Assembly: GCF_000152705.1 (NCBI RefSeq)
Contig: NZ_CH672413.1
Location: 1,649,978 to 1,713,977 of the forward strand
Length of the DNA: 64,000 bases
Source: Janibacter sp. HTCC2649
GTDB taxonomy: Bacteria > Actinomycetota > Actinomycetes > Actinomycetales > Dermatophilaceae
Reading direction: 5' to 3'
Shown here piece after piece: positions 8,629-19,702 of the stretch. Both the position numbers and the translations under genes were made by a program. How positions within the stretch are numbered: position 1 is the first letter of the stretch; the number at the start of each line of letters is the position of its first letter. The notes beneath the pieces were generated by a model. It searched no databases. It was not told where the DNA came from and saw only the letters and a list, made by a program, of their open reading frames with translations.

Positions 8629-9207
8629 TTACTGGGTGACCGGGCCGAGGTGTTCGGCGACGAACTTGAGTTCGTCGAAAGTGCCAGTGCCCGTGAGCAA
8701 CGTGGTCATGGCACCTGATTCCTTGCGGCGGTCGAGCAGGCTGTTCTGGACCTTGGCCCCACGCTCGTACTTGAGCCAGGTGGTGTCGCCGATCTGCAGC
8801 TCACCGATGCGCCGAGCTCGGTTGGTCTGGGCGTCAACCCACACCTGGGTGGCGTCACGCGTCTGCTCGACCGCGACGTAGTTGCCCGACGGAGCCTGGT
8901 AGCCCGCGTGCCAGGTCATGAGCCCGTCGGTCCCCTTGACGTAGCGAGCACTCGTCGTCTTCCAGTCCTTGGGCAGGTCCACGGCCTCGGAGATCGGCCA
9001 GCCGCTGTCCTTGGCCACCTGCACAGCCGTGCCGTGGACGTCGACGACGGGACCGCCGAGAGTGTTCACCCGGGGCGTCATGAACCAGATGAGGGCCATG
9101 AGCGCGCCGATGACGAGGAGGGACCGCACCATGTTGGGGGTGGATCCCATCGAGTAGCGGCTCTTCGGCGGCGTGCTGGGCTCGGTGCCCGTCGGCGTGG
9201 TGCTCAC
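8629..9207 (-). CDS. DUF4245 membrane-anchored protein
   Basis: A 192-residue DUF4245 protein, function unknown. The start is GTG 9207 (VSTTPTGTEP). One transmembrane helix at residues ~28-44 (SLLVIGALMALIWFMTP) follows a short Pro/Thr-rich cytoplasmic tail; the rest is extracytoplasmic with the family core GWPISEAVDLPKDWK and GTDGLMTWHAGY. The family is often found divergent from glpX in actinobacteria, and that is the case here with ~118 bp between starts. Confidence 0.82.
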   Translation of the reverse strand: MSTTPTGTEPSTPPKSRYSMGSTPNMVRSLLVIGALMALIWFMTPRVNTLGGPVVDVHGTAVQVAKDSGWPISEAVDLPKDWKTTSARYVKGTDGLMTWHAGYQAPSGNYVAVEQTRDATQVWVDAQTNRARRIGELQIGDTTWLKYERGAKVQNSLLDRRKESGAMTTLLTGTGTFDELKFVAEHLGPVTQ

Positions 9208-9325
9208 GTCCCCATGGTCCCTGATGACCGCAGGAATCGACGTATCGGGTCGGCGATAGAGTCGGGCGCGCAGGATCCCAGCCCGATCCAGCCCTCGCGC
9301 CACGTCAAGGAAGACAGGTTTCCCC

Positions 9326-10324
9326 ATGCCCGACGCCCCGTCCACGAACGTCCCCGACCGCAACCTCGCGCTCGAGCTCGTTCGTGTCACCGAGGCCGCC
9401 GCGATGGCCGGTGGCCGATGGGTCGGTCGCGGTGACAAGAACCGCGCTGACGGCGCGGCCGTCGAGGCCATGCGCGCCCTCATCTCCACCGTCGAGATGC
9501 GCGGCACCGTCGTCATCGGCGAGGGCGAGAAGGACAACGCCCCCATGCTCTTCAACGGCGAGCAGGTCGGCGACGGAAACGGCCCCGAGGTCGACGTGGC
9601 GGTCGACCCCATCGACGGCACGACCCTGGCTGCCAAGGGCATGCCCAACGCCATCGCCGTCATGGCCGTGAGCGACCGGGGCACGATGTACGACCCCAGC
9701 GCCGTGTTCTACATGGACAAGCTCGTCGCCGGCCCCGAGGTTGCTGACGTCGTCGACATCCGCCTCCCTGCTGCCGAGAACATTCGCCGGATCGCCAAGG
9801 CCAAGAAGGAGAGCCCGGAGGACGTCACGGTCGTCCTGCTCGACCGCCCGCGCCACGAGAAGCTCGCCGAGGAGATCCGCAACACCGGGGCCCGGATCAA
9901 GCTCATCTCCGATGGTGACGTCGCCGGCGCCATCTCCGCCGCTCGCGAGACGACCGGCATCGACCTCCTGCTCGGCATCGGCGGCACCCCCGAGGGCATC
10001 ATCACGGCCTGCGCCATCAAGTGCCTCGGCGGTGTCATCCAGGGTCGCCTCTGGCCCCAGGACGACGACGAACGACAAAAGGCCCTCGACGCCGGCCACG
10101 ACCTCGACCGCGTGCTCACGACCGAGGACCTCGTCACCTCCGACAACTGCTTCTTCGTCGCGACTGGCATCACCGACGGCGAACTCCTCCAGGGCGTGCG
10201 CTACTCCCGCGGACGGGCGATCACGAACTCGATCGTCATGCGCAGCAAGTCCGGCACGGTCCGGGTCATCGAGAGCCACCACGTCCTCGACCGCACCGCT
10301 GGTCTCCCGCAGGGCGTGGCCTGA
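9326..10324 (+). CDS. glpX: class II fructose-1,6-bisphosphatase GlpX
   Basis: A 332-residue class II fructose-1,6-bisphosphatase, the gluconeogenic phosphatase of actinobacteria. Metal and phosphate motifs are present: [13 protein letters not shown], then [13 protein letters not shown] at residues ~92-104, and [10 protein letters not shown] at ~213. An AAGGAAG ribosome site lies 12 nt before ATG 9326. The following pfkB-type kinase starts one base after its stop, so both are in one transcription unit feeding hexose-phosphate metabolism. Confidence 0.96.
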   Translation: MPDAPSTNVPDRNLALELVRVTEAAAMAGGRWVGRGDKNRADGAAVEAMRALISTVEMRGTVVIGEGEKDNAPMLFNGEQVGDGNGPEVDVAVDPIDGTTLAAKGMPNAIAVMAVSDRGTMYDPSAVFYMDKLVAGPEVADVVDIRLPAAENIRRIAKAKKESPEDVTVVLLDRPRHEKLAEEIRNTGARIKLISDGDVAGAISAARETTGIDLLLGIGGTPEGIITACAIKCLGGVIQGRLWPQDDDERQKALDAGHDLDRVLTTEDLVTSDNCFFVATGITDGELLQGVRYSRGRAITNSIVMRSKSGTVRVIESHHVLDRTAGLPQGVA

Positions 10325-10325
10325 C

Positions 10326-11261
10326 ATGGCCACCAACCAGAGCACCACGCAGCAGGTCCTCGTCGTCGGCGAGACGCTCGTCGACATCGTGCACACCCCC
10401 GACGGCGCGGTCACCGAGCACGTCGGGGGCTCCCCCGCCAACGTCGCCATGGGCATCGCACGCCTCGGCCACGACACCGTCCTCGCGACCACCCTCGGCG
10501 ACGACGACCACGGCACCCGGTGCCACGAGCAGATCACCTCGCACGGCGTCGCCATCGAGAACCTCGACACGGGCAGCCACCCCACTTCGACGGCCATCGC
10601 CACGATCGATGACTCCGGTGCGGCTGAGTACGTCTTCGACCTCCATTGGGACCTGCGCCCCGTCGCGGACCTCAACACGTTCGGCCACGTCCACACCGGC
10701 TCCATCGCGGCAACCCTCACGCCCGGCGCCACCGTCGTCACCCAGACCCTGGCCGACGCCCGCGAGCACGCCACGATCTCGTACGACCCCAACGTCCGCC
10801 CCTCGATCATGGGCGACGTCGATGAGACCCGCGCTCGTGTCGAAGAGCTCATCGCCCTGAGCGACGTCGTCAAGGCCAGCGAGGACGACATCGAATGGCT
10901 GTATGCCGGTGAGTCACTTCCCGATGTCATGGCCGCCTGGGGGCGGCTGGGACCGGGACTTGTCGTCATCACCAGAGGTGGCGACGGAGTCACCTACCGC
11001 GCGACCGCGACGGGCGAGATCGCCGAGGCCCCCGCCCGTGTCGACGAGGTGGCCGACACCGTCGGCGCCGGCGACTCGTTCATGGCCGGCCTAATCTCGG
11101 GGCTGCTCGACGCCCGCCTGCTCGGCGACACCGACGCCCGACAGCGGCTCAGCACCGCGACCATCGAAGCGGTCGCCGGCTCGGTCAGCCGGGCGATGGC
11201 CACCAGCGCGATCACTGTCGGCCACGCCGGCGCCTACGCACCAACGCGAGAGGAAATCTGA
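10326..11261 (+). CDS. PfkB-family sugar kinase (probable fructokinase)
   Basis: A 311-residue ribokinase/PfkB-family kinase. The N-terminal signature [15 protein letters not shown] at residues ~38-52 and the C-terminal [13 protein letters not shown] with the catalytic Asp at ~250 are intact. [11 protein letters not shown] is typical of fructokinases and 2-dehydro-3-deoxygluconokinases, so a ketose or keto-sugar substrate is likely but not proven. Start ATG 10326 directly follows glpX; the fumarase gene starts 5 bp after its stop. A TAT codon (normally TAC here) at 10902 is part of a GTATGCC motif. Confidence 0.85.
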   Translation: MATNQSTTQQVLVVGETLVDIVHTPDGAVTEHVGGSPANVAMGIARLGHDTVLATTLGDDDHGTRCHEQITSHGVAIENLDTGSHPTSTAIATIDDSGAAEYVFDLHWDLRPVADLNTFGHVHTGSIAATLTPGATVVTQTLADAREHATISYDPNVRPSIMGDVDETRARVEELIALSDVVKASEDDIEWLYAGESLPDVMAAWGRLGPGLVVITRGGDGVTYRATATGEIAEAPARVDEVADTVGAGDSFMAGLISGLLDARLLGDTDARQRLSTATIEAVAGSVSRAMATSAITVGHAGAYAPTREEI

Positions 11262-11266
11262 GCACG

Positions 11267-12978
<1,712 letters not shown>

Positions 12979-12982
<4 letters not shown>

Positions 12983-13494
12983 GCGAAAACACCACTCCCG
13001 CACTGGGATTCGACGACCTGCTTGCCGCCAACGACGCGTTCGCGGCCAAGTTCACCCTCGGCGGCTTCGACGGCATCGCCCACCGCGGTGTTGCCGTCGT
13101 GACGTGCATGGACTCGCGGATCGACCCGCTCGGGATGCTTGGCCTCTCCCCCGGTGACGCCAAGATCTTCCGCAACCCCGGCGGCCGCGTGACGGCTGCA
13201 GCCCTTGAGGCACTCGTCCTCGGCGTCCACCTGCTCAACGTCCAACGCATCCTCGTCGTCCCGCACACCAGCTGCGCGATGACGAAGTACACCGAGACCG
13301 AGCTGCGCGAGATCATCGGCGAGAAGGCTGGCTCCGATGCCTCGTGGCAGGGCTTCCACGTGATCAACGACCAGGAGGCCGCCCTCAAGGCCGACGTTGC
13401 TGCCGTGAGGTCCCACCCCCTCATCCCCGACACCGTCGCCGTCGGCGGCTTCATCTACGACGTGGACAGCGGCAAGCTCGACCGCCGCGTCTGA
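12979..13494 (+). CDS. beta-class carbonic anhydrase
   Basis: A 171-residue beta-carbonic anhydrase interconverting CO2 and bicarbonate. Zinc ligands and catalytic dyad are intact: CMDSR (Cys and the Asp-Arg dyad, residues ~43-47) and HTSC (His and Cys, ~95-98). [13 protein letters not shown] is the conserved substrate-side loop. It belongs to the short single-domain branch found in mycobacteria and relatives. Its ATG overlaps the fumarase stop, indicating translational coupling. Confidence 0.93.
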
Positions 13495-13514
13495 GGAAAC
13501 AAGCGGGGTATTCC

Positions 13515-14354
13515 GTGAAAGTCGTTGCGCTCAACATTCACCCGCTCAAGAGCGGGGCCATCAGACCGGTCGACACGGCAACCGTGGAACGCGCGGGCCT
13601 CGCCGGTGATCGCCGCTGGATGGTGGTCGACGGCGACGGCAAGCTCGTCTCGGCCCGCGAGGAGCACCGCCTGTTCGCCATCACTCCAGACGTCGCCGAG
13701 ACGGATTCTGCTGTGGGACAGGGACTTCGGCTCCGCGCAGACGGATTTCCCGACCTCCATCTCGCCCGGGACACTGAGCGCGAGATCCCGGTGCGGCTGC
13801 ATCGGCACGACCTCACCGGCACACTCGTCTCCCCGGAGGCCGACGACTGGATCAGCGCCGTGGTCGGACGACCTGGCCTGCAGCTCGTCCGGTGCCCCGA
13901 CCCCACCCGCCGATCCCTCAACCCGGACTTCAGTCGCGAAGGCGACCACACGGCATACGCCGATGGTTATCCGGTGACACTCGCGAGCCTGCGCTCCCTC
14001 GCCCAGCTCAACGACTGGATCGCTGACGGCGCCGTCGAGCGCGGCGAGGAGCTTCCCGAGCCCCTGCCGATCGCACGCTTCCGACCCAACCTCGTCATCG
14101 ACGGCGACCTCGAGGCCTTCGTCGAGGACTCCTGGACGACCGTGCGCATCGGCGACGTGCCGTTCCGCGTCGCGAAGCCCGTGGACCGATGCGTCATGAC
14201 GACGATCGACCTCGACGCCCTCACGACGGGCAAGGAGCCGATTCGCACCCTGGCCCGCCATCGACGGTGGGACGGCGCCACCTGGTTCGCGATACAACTC
14301 ATCCCCGACGACACCGGCATGGTGCGCATCGGGGATGAGGTCGTGCCCGGCTGA
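13515..14354 (+). CDS. MOSC-domain protein with N-terminal beta-barrel
   Basis: A 279-residue protein with the MOSC N-terminal beta-barrel (residues ~1-115; LNIHPLKSGAIRPV, GDRRWMVVD) and a C-terminal MOSC domain (RFRPNLVIDG, PVDRCVMTTID with the conserved cysteine). The architecture matches YcbX and mARC, molybdenum-cofactor enzymes that reduce N-hydroxylated compounds. GTG at 13515 gives the family N-terminus. It follows the carbonic anhydrase by 20 bp and ends 3 bp from the convergent NAD(P)-binding gene. Confidence 0.85.
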   Translation: MKVVALNIHPLKSGAIRPVDTATVERAGLAGDRRWMVVDGDGKLVSAREEHRLFAITPDVAETDSAVGQGLRLRADGFPDLHLARDTEREIPVRLHRHDLTGTLVSPEADDWISAVVGRPGLQLVRCPDPTRRSLNPDFSREGDHTAYADGYPVTLASLRSLAQLNDWIADGAVERGEELPEPLPIARFRPNLVIDGDLEAFVEDSWTTVRIGDVPFRVAKPVDRCVMTTIDLDALTTGKEPIRTLARHRRWDGATWFAIQLIPDDTGMVRIGDEVVPG

Positions 14355-14357
14355 GAG

Positions 14358-15011
14358 TCAGACGATCGCGTCGAGCGCCTGCTTGATCGTCGTGTCACCG
14401 TTGTTGAACAGCACCGTGGTGCGGGCAAAGACGTCGTGCTTGACGACGTAGGCCGCCACGGTCGCGACGTCGTCCCGGGTGACGTGCGAGCTGGTGAGAC
14501 CCTCACCGACCTCGATGCGGCCCGTGCCCGAGTCGTCCGTGAGTGCGCTCGGCCCGAGGACCGTCCAGTCCAACGACGTCTCCCGAAGGTAGGCGTCAGC
14601 GTCGGACTTGGCCTGGGCATAGGTGAAGAACGAATTGTCCTCCGGCACACCATGATTGGGGCCTGCGCCGAAGTAGGAAACCATCACGTAGCGCGGCACG
14701 CCAGCAGCGACGGCGGCGTCCATGGAGCGGATCGCCGCGTCACGATCAACGGCGACGGTTCGCTCTGGACTCCCGCCACCGGCACCGGCGGACCACACGA
14801 CGACATCGGCTCCGGCGAACGCCTCGGTCATCTCCTCGACCGACATGGACTCGACGTCGAGCACGGCCGCCTTGGCACCGGTCTCTTCGACGTCGCCCGC
14901 CTGGTCGCCCTTGCGGATCCAGGACGTGACGTCGTAGCGGTAGTCGGCCAACTGCCGGGCGAGGCGCAGCGCGATCTTGCCGTGTCCGCCGATGATCGTG
15001 ACTGAGGTCAT
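14358..15011 (-). CDS. NAD(P)-binding atypical SDR (NmrA/YwnB-like)
   Basis: A 217-residue single-domain Rossmann protein of the atypical short-chain dehydrogenase group. The nucleotide-binding loop is IIGGHGKIALRLARQL at residues ~6-21; DVVVWSAGAGGG follows. YAQAKSDADAYLRET has the Tyr-x-x-x-Lys pattern. Members often act on flavins or quinones or serve as redox sensors; no substrate can be assigned. It sits 3 bp downstream of ohr and may be co-transcribed. Confidence 0.8.
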   Translation of the reverse strand: MTSVTIIGGHGKIALRLARQLADYRYDVTSWIRKGDQAGDVEETGAKAAVLDVESMSVEEMTEAFAGADVVVWSAGAGGGSPERTVAVDRDAAIRSMDAAVAAGVPRYVMVSYFGAGPNHGVPEDNSFFTYAQAKSDADAYLRETSLDWTVLGPSALTDDSGTGRIEVGEGLTSSHVTRDDVATVAAYVVKHDVFARTTVLFNNGDTTIKQALDAIV

Positions 15012-15014
15012 CTG

Positions 15015-15443
15015 TCAGACCGTTCGAACCGTGACGGTGACGTCGATGTTGCCGCGCGTCGCCTTCGAGTAGGGGCAGGCCTGGTGGGCGGCCTCGACGA
15101 GGGCCTGGGCCGTGGCCTCGTCGACTCCGGGGATGACCGCTTCGAGGGCGACGGCCAGGCCGACACCCGTCTCGGTCGTGCCGAGGTCCACCGAGGCGGT
15201 CACGGTGGACTCGCTGGTGTCCAGGCCCTGGCTGCGGGCGACGGAGTTGAGAGCGTTCCCGAAGCAGGCTGCATAGCCGGCGGCGAAGAGAGTCTCGGGG
15301 TTGGCCTTGGGGTTGGTCTTGCTGCCCGGCTTGCCCGTCACGAGGTCGATGACACCGTCCTCGCTCTTGACGTTGCCCTCTCGCCCACCCTTGGCGGTCG
15401 CGGCAGTGGTGTACAGGGTCTTGGTGAGCGCTTCGTATGGCAT
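15015..15443 (-). CDS. ohr: organic hydroperoxide resistance protein Ohr
   Basis: A 142-residue OsmC/Ohr protein that reduces organic hydroperoxides with a cysteine pair. Both are present: the peroxidatic Cys in GYAACFGNAL (~60) and the resolving Cys in HQACPYSKATRGN (~125). LYTTAATAKGGREG is the usual Ohr N-terminus. The ATG at 15443 lies inside a 17-bp palindrome that could be an operator. It is divergent from the GH1 gene, with 45 bp between starts. Confidence 0.93.
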   Translation of the reverse strand: MPYEALTKTLYTTAATAKGGREGNVKSEDGVIDLVTGKPGSKTNPKANPETLFAAGYAACFGNALNSVARSQGLDTSESTVTASVDLGTTETGVGLAVALEAVIPGVDEATAQALVEAAHQACPYSKATRGNIDVTVTVRTV

Positions 15444-15448
15444 ACGAA
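15432..15448. promoter_or_regulatory. 17-bp palindrome over the ohr start codon
   Basis: TTCGTATG-G-CATACGAA is a perfect 8-bp inverted repeat with one central base, and the ohr ATG (15443-15441) is inside it. It could be the site of an OhrR-like repressor, although no regulator gene is nearby. It also contains a GGCATAC word. Confidence 0.4.
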
Positions 15449-15488
15449 CACCATGCCCCAGCCCGGCGTCCACGACTACGTTGGGTCC

Positions 15489-16856
15489 ATGACGTTCGAG
15501 ACGACCTTCCCCGACGGCTTCCTGTGGGGCGCAGCAACCGCGAGCTATCAGATCGAGGGTGCGGTGGCCGAGGACGGCCGCTCGCCATCCATCTGGGACA
15601 CCTATTGCGCCGAGCCCGGCAAGGTCCTCGGAGGCGAGTCGGGTGAGGTGGCGTGCGACCACTATCACCGCGTTCCCGAAGACGTCGCGCTCATGAAGGA
15701 GCTCGGCCTCGAGGCCTACCGCTTCTCCGTCGCCTGGCCCCGCGTCATCCCCACCGGCACGGGTGCGATCAACCAGGCCGGCATCGACTTCTACTCACGA
15801 CTCGTGGACACGCTGCTGGACAACGGAATTCGGCCCTTCGTGACGCTCTACCACTGGGACCTTCCGCAGGTGCTCGGCGACAAGGGCGGCTGGCTCAACC
15901 GCGACATCAAGGACTGGTTCGCCGAATACACCGGCGCAGTGGTCGGCGCCCTCGGCGACCGGGTCAAGAACTGGACGACCCTCAATGAGCCGTGGTGCTC
16001 GTCGCTGCTCAGCTACTCACTCGGTCACCACGCCCCCGGTCACACCGACCCGGTCGAGGGACTCGTGTCCGCCCACCACCTCATGCTGGCTCACGGGACC
16101 GCCGTGCCGGTCATCCGCGAGAACTGCGCGGACGCGGAGGTGTCGATCACCCTCAACCCCACCCAGGTCTACGGCCCCGACAACCCCACCGATGCCGACC
16201 TCGATGCCGTGCGCCGGGCAGACAACGTCCTCAACGGCATCTTCTTCGGCCCCCTGTTCCACGGCGCCTACCCACAAAGCCTCCTCGACGACACCGCGCA
16301 CCTCACCGACCACGCATACATCCAGGACGGGGACCTCGCGGTCATCAACGCGCCCCTGGACAACCTCGGGGTCAACAACTACTTCCCCACCCGGGTCCGC
16401 CACTCCGAAGGTGCGGTCCATCCGCTCCCCGGCGGCGACAACGTCGAGGAGACCGAGCCCCACCCGCCGCTCACCGACATGGGCTGGGAGATCTCGCCGC
16501 AGGGCCACCACGACATCCTCGTGCGCTCGTCGCAGGAGTCCGGGCTGCCGATCTACATCACCGAGAACGGCTCGGCCTGGCCGGACGTCATCGAGACCGG
16601 CCCCAAAGGTGAGGCGGTGCACGATCCGGACAGGACGGCATACCTGCATGGTCACCTCGACGCTGCGAAGCAAGCGATCGATGACGGCGCCGACATCCGC
16701 GGCTACTTCGCGTGGTCCCTGATGGACAACTTCGAGTGGGCCTTCGGCTACAGCAAGCGGTTCGGCATCATCCACGTCGACTACGACACGCAGAAGCGCA
16801 CCATCAAGGACTCCGGCCGCGAATATGCCCGGATCATCGCTGCGCACCAAGCGTGA
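15489..16856 (+). CDS. GH1 beta-glucosidase
   Basis: A 455-residue glycoside hydrolase family 1 enzyme hydrolysing beta-glucosides such as cellobiose. FPDGFLWGAATASYQIEGA is the family N-terminus. The acid/base Glu is in TLNEPWC (~170) and the nucleophile in IYITENGSAWPD (~359). YFAWSLMDNFEWAFGYSKRFG is the conserved C-terminal aglycone region. No signal peptide, so it is cytoplasmic and would act on imported disaccharides. ATG 15489 is chosen from the family N-terminus. Confidence 0.94.
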   Translation: MTFETTFPDGFLWGAATASYQIEGAVAEDGRSPSIWDTYCAEPGKVLGGESGEVACDHYHRVPEDVALMKELGLEAYRFSVAWPRVIPTGTGAINQAGIDFYSRLVDTLLDNGIRPFVTLYHWDLPQVLGDKGGWLNRDIKDWFAEYTGAVVGALGDRVKNWTTLNEPWCSSLLSYSLGHHAPGHTDPVEGLVSAHHLMLAHGTAVPVIRENCADAEVSITLNPTQVYGPDNPTDADLDAVRRADNVLNGIFFGPLFHGAYPQSLLDDTAHLTDHAYIQDGDLAVINAPLDNLGVNNYFPTRVRHSEGAVHPLPGGDNVEETEPHPPLTDMGWEISPQGHHDILVRSSQESGLPIYITENGSAWPDVIETGPKGEAVHDPDRTAYLHGHLDAAKQAIDDGADIRGYFAWSLMDNFEWAFGYSKRFGIIHVDYDTQKRTIKDSGREYARIIAAHQA

Positions 16857-16998
16857 AACCCCGCAACACGCGCGCAACACAGATCACGATTCGGGGGTCT
16901 GATGGAGGAAAGGCGCTTCATCGTGCCCAGTGCTGGGTAGGGTCACGAACTAGTCCGACGTGGGTCGACCACGTCCACTACCGCCAAGGAGTTCCCCG

Positions 16999-17829
16999 GT
17001 GACCACCTCACGTATCCGCCGCGCCAGCGCCCTCGCTGCCGTGACGCTCGTTTCCACTTTGGCCCTTGCCGCCTGCGGTTCCGGTGACGGGGACACCCCC
17101 GCCGCCACGAACTCCGCCGGCGTCACGCTGATCACGGCCGGCAAGCTCAAGGCCTGCACGCACCTGTCCTACAAGCCGTTCGAGTTCAAGGAAGGCTCCA
17201 AGGTCGTCGGATTCGACGTCGACCTCGGTGACCTCATCGCCAAGAAGCTCGGCGTCGAGCAGGAGGTCGTCGACATCGAGTTCGGCACCATCACCTCGGG
17301 TGCTGCCTTCGCAGCGAAGAAGTGCGACATCGGCTACGGCGCGACGACGATCAACGACAAGCGCAAGCTCGCCGTCCTCTTCTCGGACCCCTACTTCGAT
17401 GCCACCCAGGCGCTCATCGTCAAGAAGGGCTCGGGCATCACCGACCTGCCCGGCCTCAAGGGCAAGAAGGTCGGCGTCCAGACCGACACCACCGGCCAGA
17501 GTTACGCCGAGGACAACAAGGCCGCCAACGGCTACACCCCCGTCGTGTTCGATGACCTGCCGACCCAGCTCGCTGGCGTGCTGTCGGGTCGCGTCGAGGG
17601 TGCCATCAACGACAACGGCCCGCTCTTCGACTACGTCAAGGACAACCCCACGACCGAGGTCGTCAAGGAGTTCGCGACGGGTGAGCAGTACGGCCTGATG
17701 TACAAGATCAAGGACGCCAACGGCACCAAGCTCGCCGAGCTGGGCAACCAGGTCCTCAAGGACGCGAAGGCCGACGGCACCTACAACACGATCTACAAGA
17801 AGTGGTTCGGAGTCGACGCCCCGAAGTGA
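16999..17829 (+). CDS. amino acid ABC transporter substrate-binding lipoprotein
   Basis: A 276-residue solute-binding protein of the polar amino acid (family 3) class. Signal peptide ends in a lipobox LAAC at residues ~22-25, so it is a lipoprotein on the outer face of the membrane. LKACTHLSYKPFEFKEGSKVVGFDVDL and FSDPYFDATQALIVKKGS are the typical ligand-lobe segments. GTG 16999 follows AAGGAG by eight bases. First gene of a three-gene transporter operon; a stable hairpin follows it, probably raising its level relative to the permease. Confidence 0.92.
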   Translation: MTTSRIRRASALAAVTLVSTLALAACGSGDGDTPAATNSAGVTLITAGKLKACTHLSYKPFEFKEGSKVVGFDVDLGDLIAKKLGVEQEVVDIEFGTITSGAAFAAKKCDIGYGATTINDKRKLAVLFSDPYFDATQALIVKKGSGITDLPGLKGKKVGVQTDTTGQSYAEDNKAANGYTPVVFDDLPTQLAGVLSGRVEGAINDNGPLFDYVKDNPTTEVVKEFATGEQYGLMYKIKDANGTKLAELGNQVLKDAKADGTYNTIYKKWFGVDAPK

Positions 17830-17844
17830 CCTTTCACAGCGCCG

Positions 17845-17880
17845 GGGGCGGCGGTACGGTTTCGACCGGACCGTCGCCCC
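17845..17880 (+). other. intercistronic hairpin with UUCG tetraloop
   Basis: A 16-bp stem, with one mismatch and one G-U pair in RNA, is capped by TTCG, the very stable UUCG tetraloop. It lies 15 bp after the substrate-binding protein gene and ~44 bp before the permease. Such structures protect the upstream mRNA or partly terminate transcription. Confidence 0.6.
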
Positions 17881-17923
17881 TCGGCGTTCGGACCCTTGAC
17901 CCCTCAGGTCGGCAGGAGAACTG

Positions 17924-18748
17924 ATGAGCACCACCACCACTGAAGCACCTCCGAAGAAGAAGCTGTCCCCACGCAAACGCGCCCAACGGATCCGATGGGT
18001 GCAGTACGCACTCCTCATCGCCGTGGCGCTCGTGCTCGTGTTCGCCGCCAACTGGACCCAGATCCAGCAGGTCTTCTTCCGCTCCGACATGGTCAAGGCG
18101 ACCTTCACCGAGGGCCTTCCCAACGCCTTCAAGAACACGCTCGTCTACACCGCCGGCGCCTTCATCATCGGGCTGCTCCTCGGCACGGTGCTCGCCCTGA
18201 TGAGGCTGTCGTCGGTGGGCCCCTACCGCTGGCTCGCGACGGTCTGGATCGAGTTCTTCCGCGGGCTGCCGGCGATCGTCGTCTTCATCGCCTTCGGCCT
18301 GCTGCCACTCGCCTTCTCCGGGCTGGTCATCCCCTTCGACCCCTACGGCACCGTGTGGATCGCCCTGGGCCTCGTCGCCTCGGCCTACATGGCCGAGACG
18401 ATCCGAGCCGGCATCCAGGCCGTCCCTCCGGGACAGATCGAGGCAGCTCGTTCCCTGGGTATGCCGGCCGGCGTCGCCACGCGCAAAATCGTCCTTCCGC
18501 AGGCCTTCCGGGTCATCACGCCCCCACTGACCAACGAGATCATCCTGCTCGTCAAGGACTCGTCCCTCGTCTACGTGCTGGGGCTGTCGACCACGGGCTA
18601 CGAGTTGACGAAGTACGGCCGTGACCTCGCCAACACCAACGCCAACCTCACGCCACTCGTGGTGGCCGGGTTCTGCTACTTGGTCATCACCCTCCCGCTC
18701 TCCATCCTCGTGCGCCGCATGGAAGCCCGACAGAAGAAGGAGCGCTGA
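17924..18748 (+). CDS. amino acid ABC transporter permease
   Basis: A 274-residue HisM/GlnP-type permease. It has a basic cytoplasmic N-terminus ([16 protein letters not shown]), a first TM helix at ~27-42, a periplasmic loop, then the five-helix core typical of the family. The EAA coupling motif [23 protein letters not shown] contacts the ATPase. [15 protein letters not shown] is the usual third-helix segment. The ATPase starts 5 bp after its stop. Confidence 0.93.
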   Translation: MSTTTTEAPPKKKLSPRKRAQRIRWVQYALLIAVALVLVFAANWTQIQQVFFRSDMVKATFTEGLPNAFKNTLVYTAGAFIIGLLLGTVLALMRLSSVGPYRWLATVWIEFFRGLPAIVVFIAFGLLPLAFSGLVIPFDPYGTVWIALGLVASAYMAETIRAGIQAVPPGQIEAARSLGMPAGVATRKIVLPQAFRVITPPLTNEIILLVKDSSLVYVLGLSTTGYELTKYGRDLANTNANLTPLVVAGFCYLVITLPLSILVRRMEARQKKER

Positions 18749-18753
18749 GCCCC

Positions 18754-19626
18754 ATGAGTGCAGCCACCACTTCCACCCCCGTCGTGCAGGTCACCGACCT
18801 GCACAAGTCCTTTGGTGAGAACCACGTCCTCCGGGGCCTCAGCGCGACGATCGGCCAGGGCGAAGTCGTCTGTGTCATCGGGCCCTCGGGTTCGGGCAAG
18901 TCGACCTTCCTGCGCTGCATCAACCTGCTCGAGCAGCCCACCAGCGGCTCGATCCTGGTGGGGGGCGACGAGGTCAACGACCCCGACTGCGACATCGACG
19001 CCATCCGCCGCAACATGGGCATGGTCTTCCAGCAGTTCAACCTCTTCCCGCACCTGTCGGTGCTCGACAACTGCACCATCGCGCAGACCACCGTCCTCAA
19101 GCGGGGCAAGGAGGAGGCGCAGGCCAAGGCCCGCGAGAACCTCGAGAAGGTCGGTCTCTCCGAGAAGGAGGACGCCTTCCCGGCGCAGCTCTCCGGTGGA
19201 CAGCAGCAGCGCGTGGCCATCGCCCGCGCTCTGTCCATGGACCCCAAGCTGATGCTCTTCGACGAGCCGACCTCTGCCCTCGACCCCGAGCTCGTCGGTG
19301 ACGTGCTGTCTGTCATGCGCCGTCTCGCCAGTGAGGGCATGACGATGTTCGTCGTCACCCACGAGATGGCCTTTGCTCGCGACGTGGCCGACCGGGTGAT
19401 CTTCATGGACGGTGGCTACATCGTCGAGGAGGGCTCCCCCGAGCAGGTCATCGGTTCACCGAAGGAGGAGCGGACCAAGGTCTTCCTGCAACGGGTGCTC
19501 GACCCGACGCACGTCGACCCGGGAGCCGAGGACGCGGCATACAACAAACGCCACATCGCCGACGCGACAGCCGACGGCCTCGAGGAACGCCAGCCGGGCA
19601 CCCACGGCCGCTACGGCCTCGGCTGA
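18754..19626 (+). CDS. amino acid ABC transporter ATP-binding protein
   Basis: A 290-residue GlnQ/HisP-type ATPase energising the preceding permease. Walker [10 protein letters not shown] is at ~45, the Q-loop in [12 protein letters not shown], the signature [15 protein letters not shown], Walker [15 protein letters not shown], and the switch His in [13 protein letters not shown]. The C-terminus runs ~45 residues beyond the usual family length, with a Gly/Arg-rich tail. Last gene of the operon, followed by a very long hairpin. Confidence 0.94.
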   Translation: MSAATTSTPVVQVTDLHKSFGENHVLRGLSATIGQGEVVCVIGPSGSGKSTFLRCINLLEQPTSGSILVGGDEVNDPDCDIDAIRRNMGMVFQQFNLFPHLSVLDNCTIAQTTVLKRGKEEAQAKARENLEKVGLSEKEDAFPAQLSGGQQQRVAIARALSMDPKLMLFDEPTSALDPELVGDVLSVMRRLASEGMTMFVVTHEMAFARDVADRVIFMDGGYIVEEGSPEQVIGSPKEERTKVFLQRVLDPTHVDPGAEDAAYNKRHIADATADGLEERQPGTHGRYGLG

Positions 19627-19633
19627 CCCACAG

Positions 19634-19694
19634 GTCGAGAGTAGACAAATCCCCGTCTCCAGTCGCTGGAGGCGGGGATTTGTCTACTCTCGAC
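19634..19694. terminator. bidirectional terminator with a 29-bp stem
   Basis: The arms 19634-19662 and 19666-19694 are complementary over 29 bp with one mismatch (a G-U pair in RNA) and a three-base TCG loop. It fills most of the 76-bp gap between the convergent ABC transporter operon and glmM. Both strands show AAATCCCC...GGGGATTT in the middle, not a terminal T-tract. The length is exceptional for a terminator. Confidence 0.75.
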
Positions 19695-19702
19695 TGCTTG
19701 CG

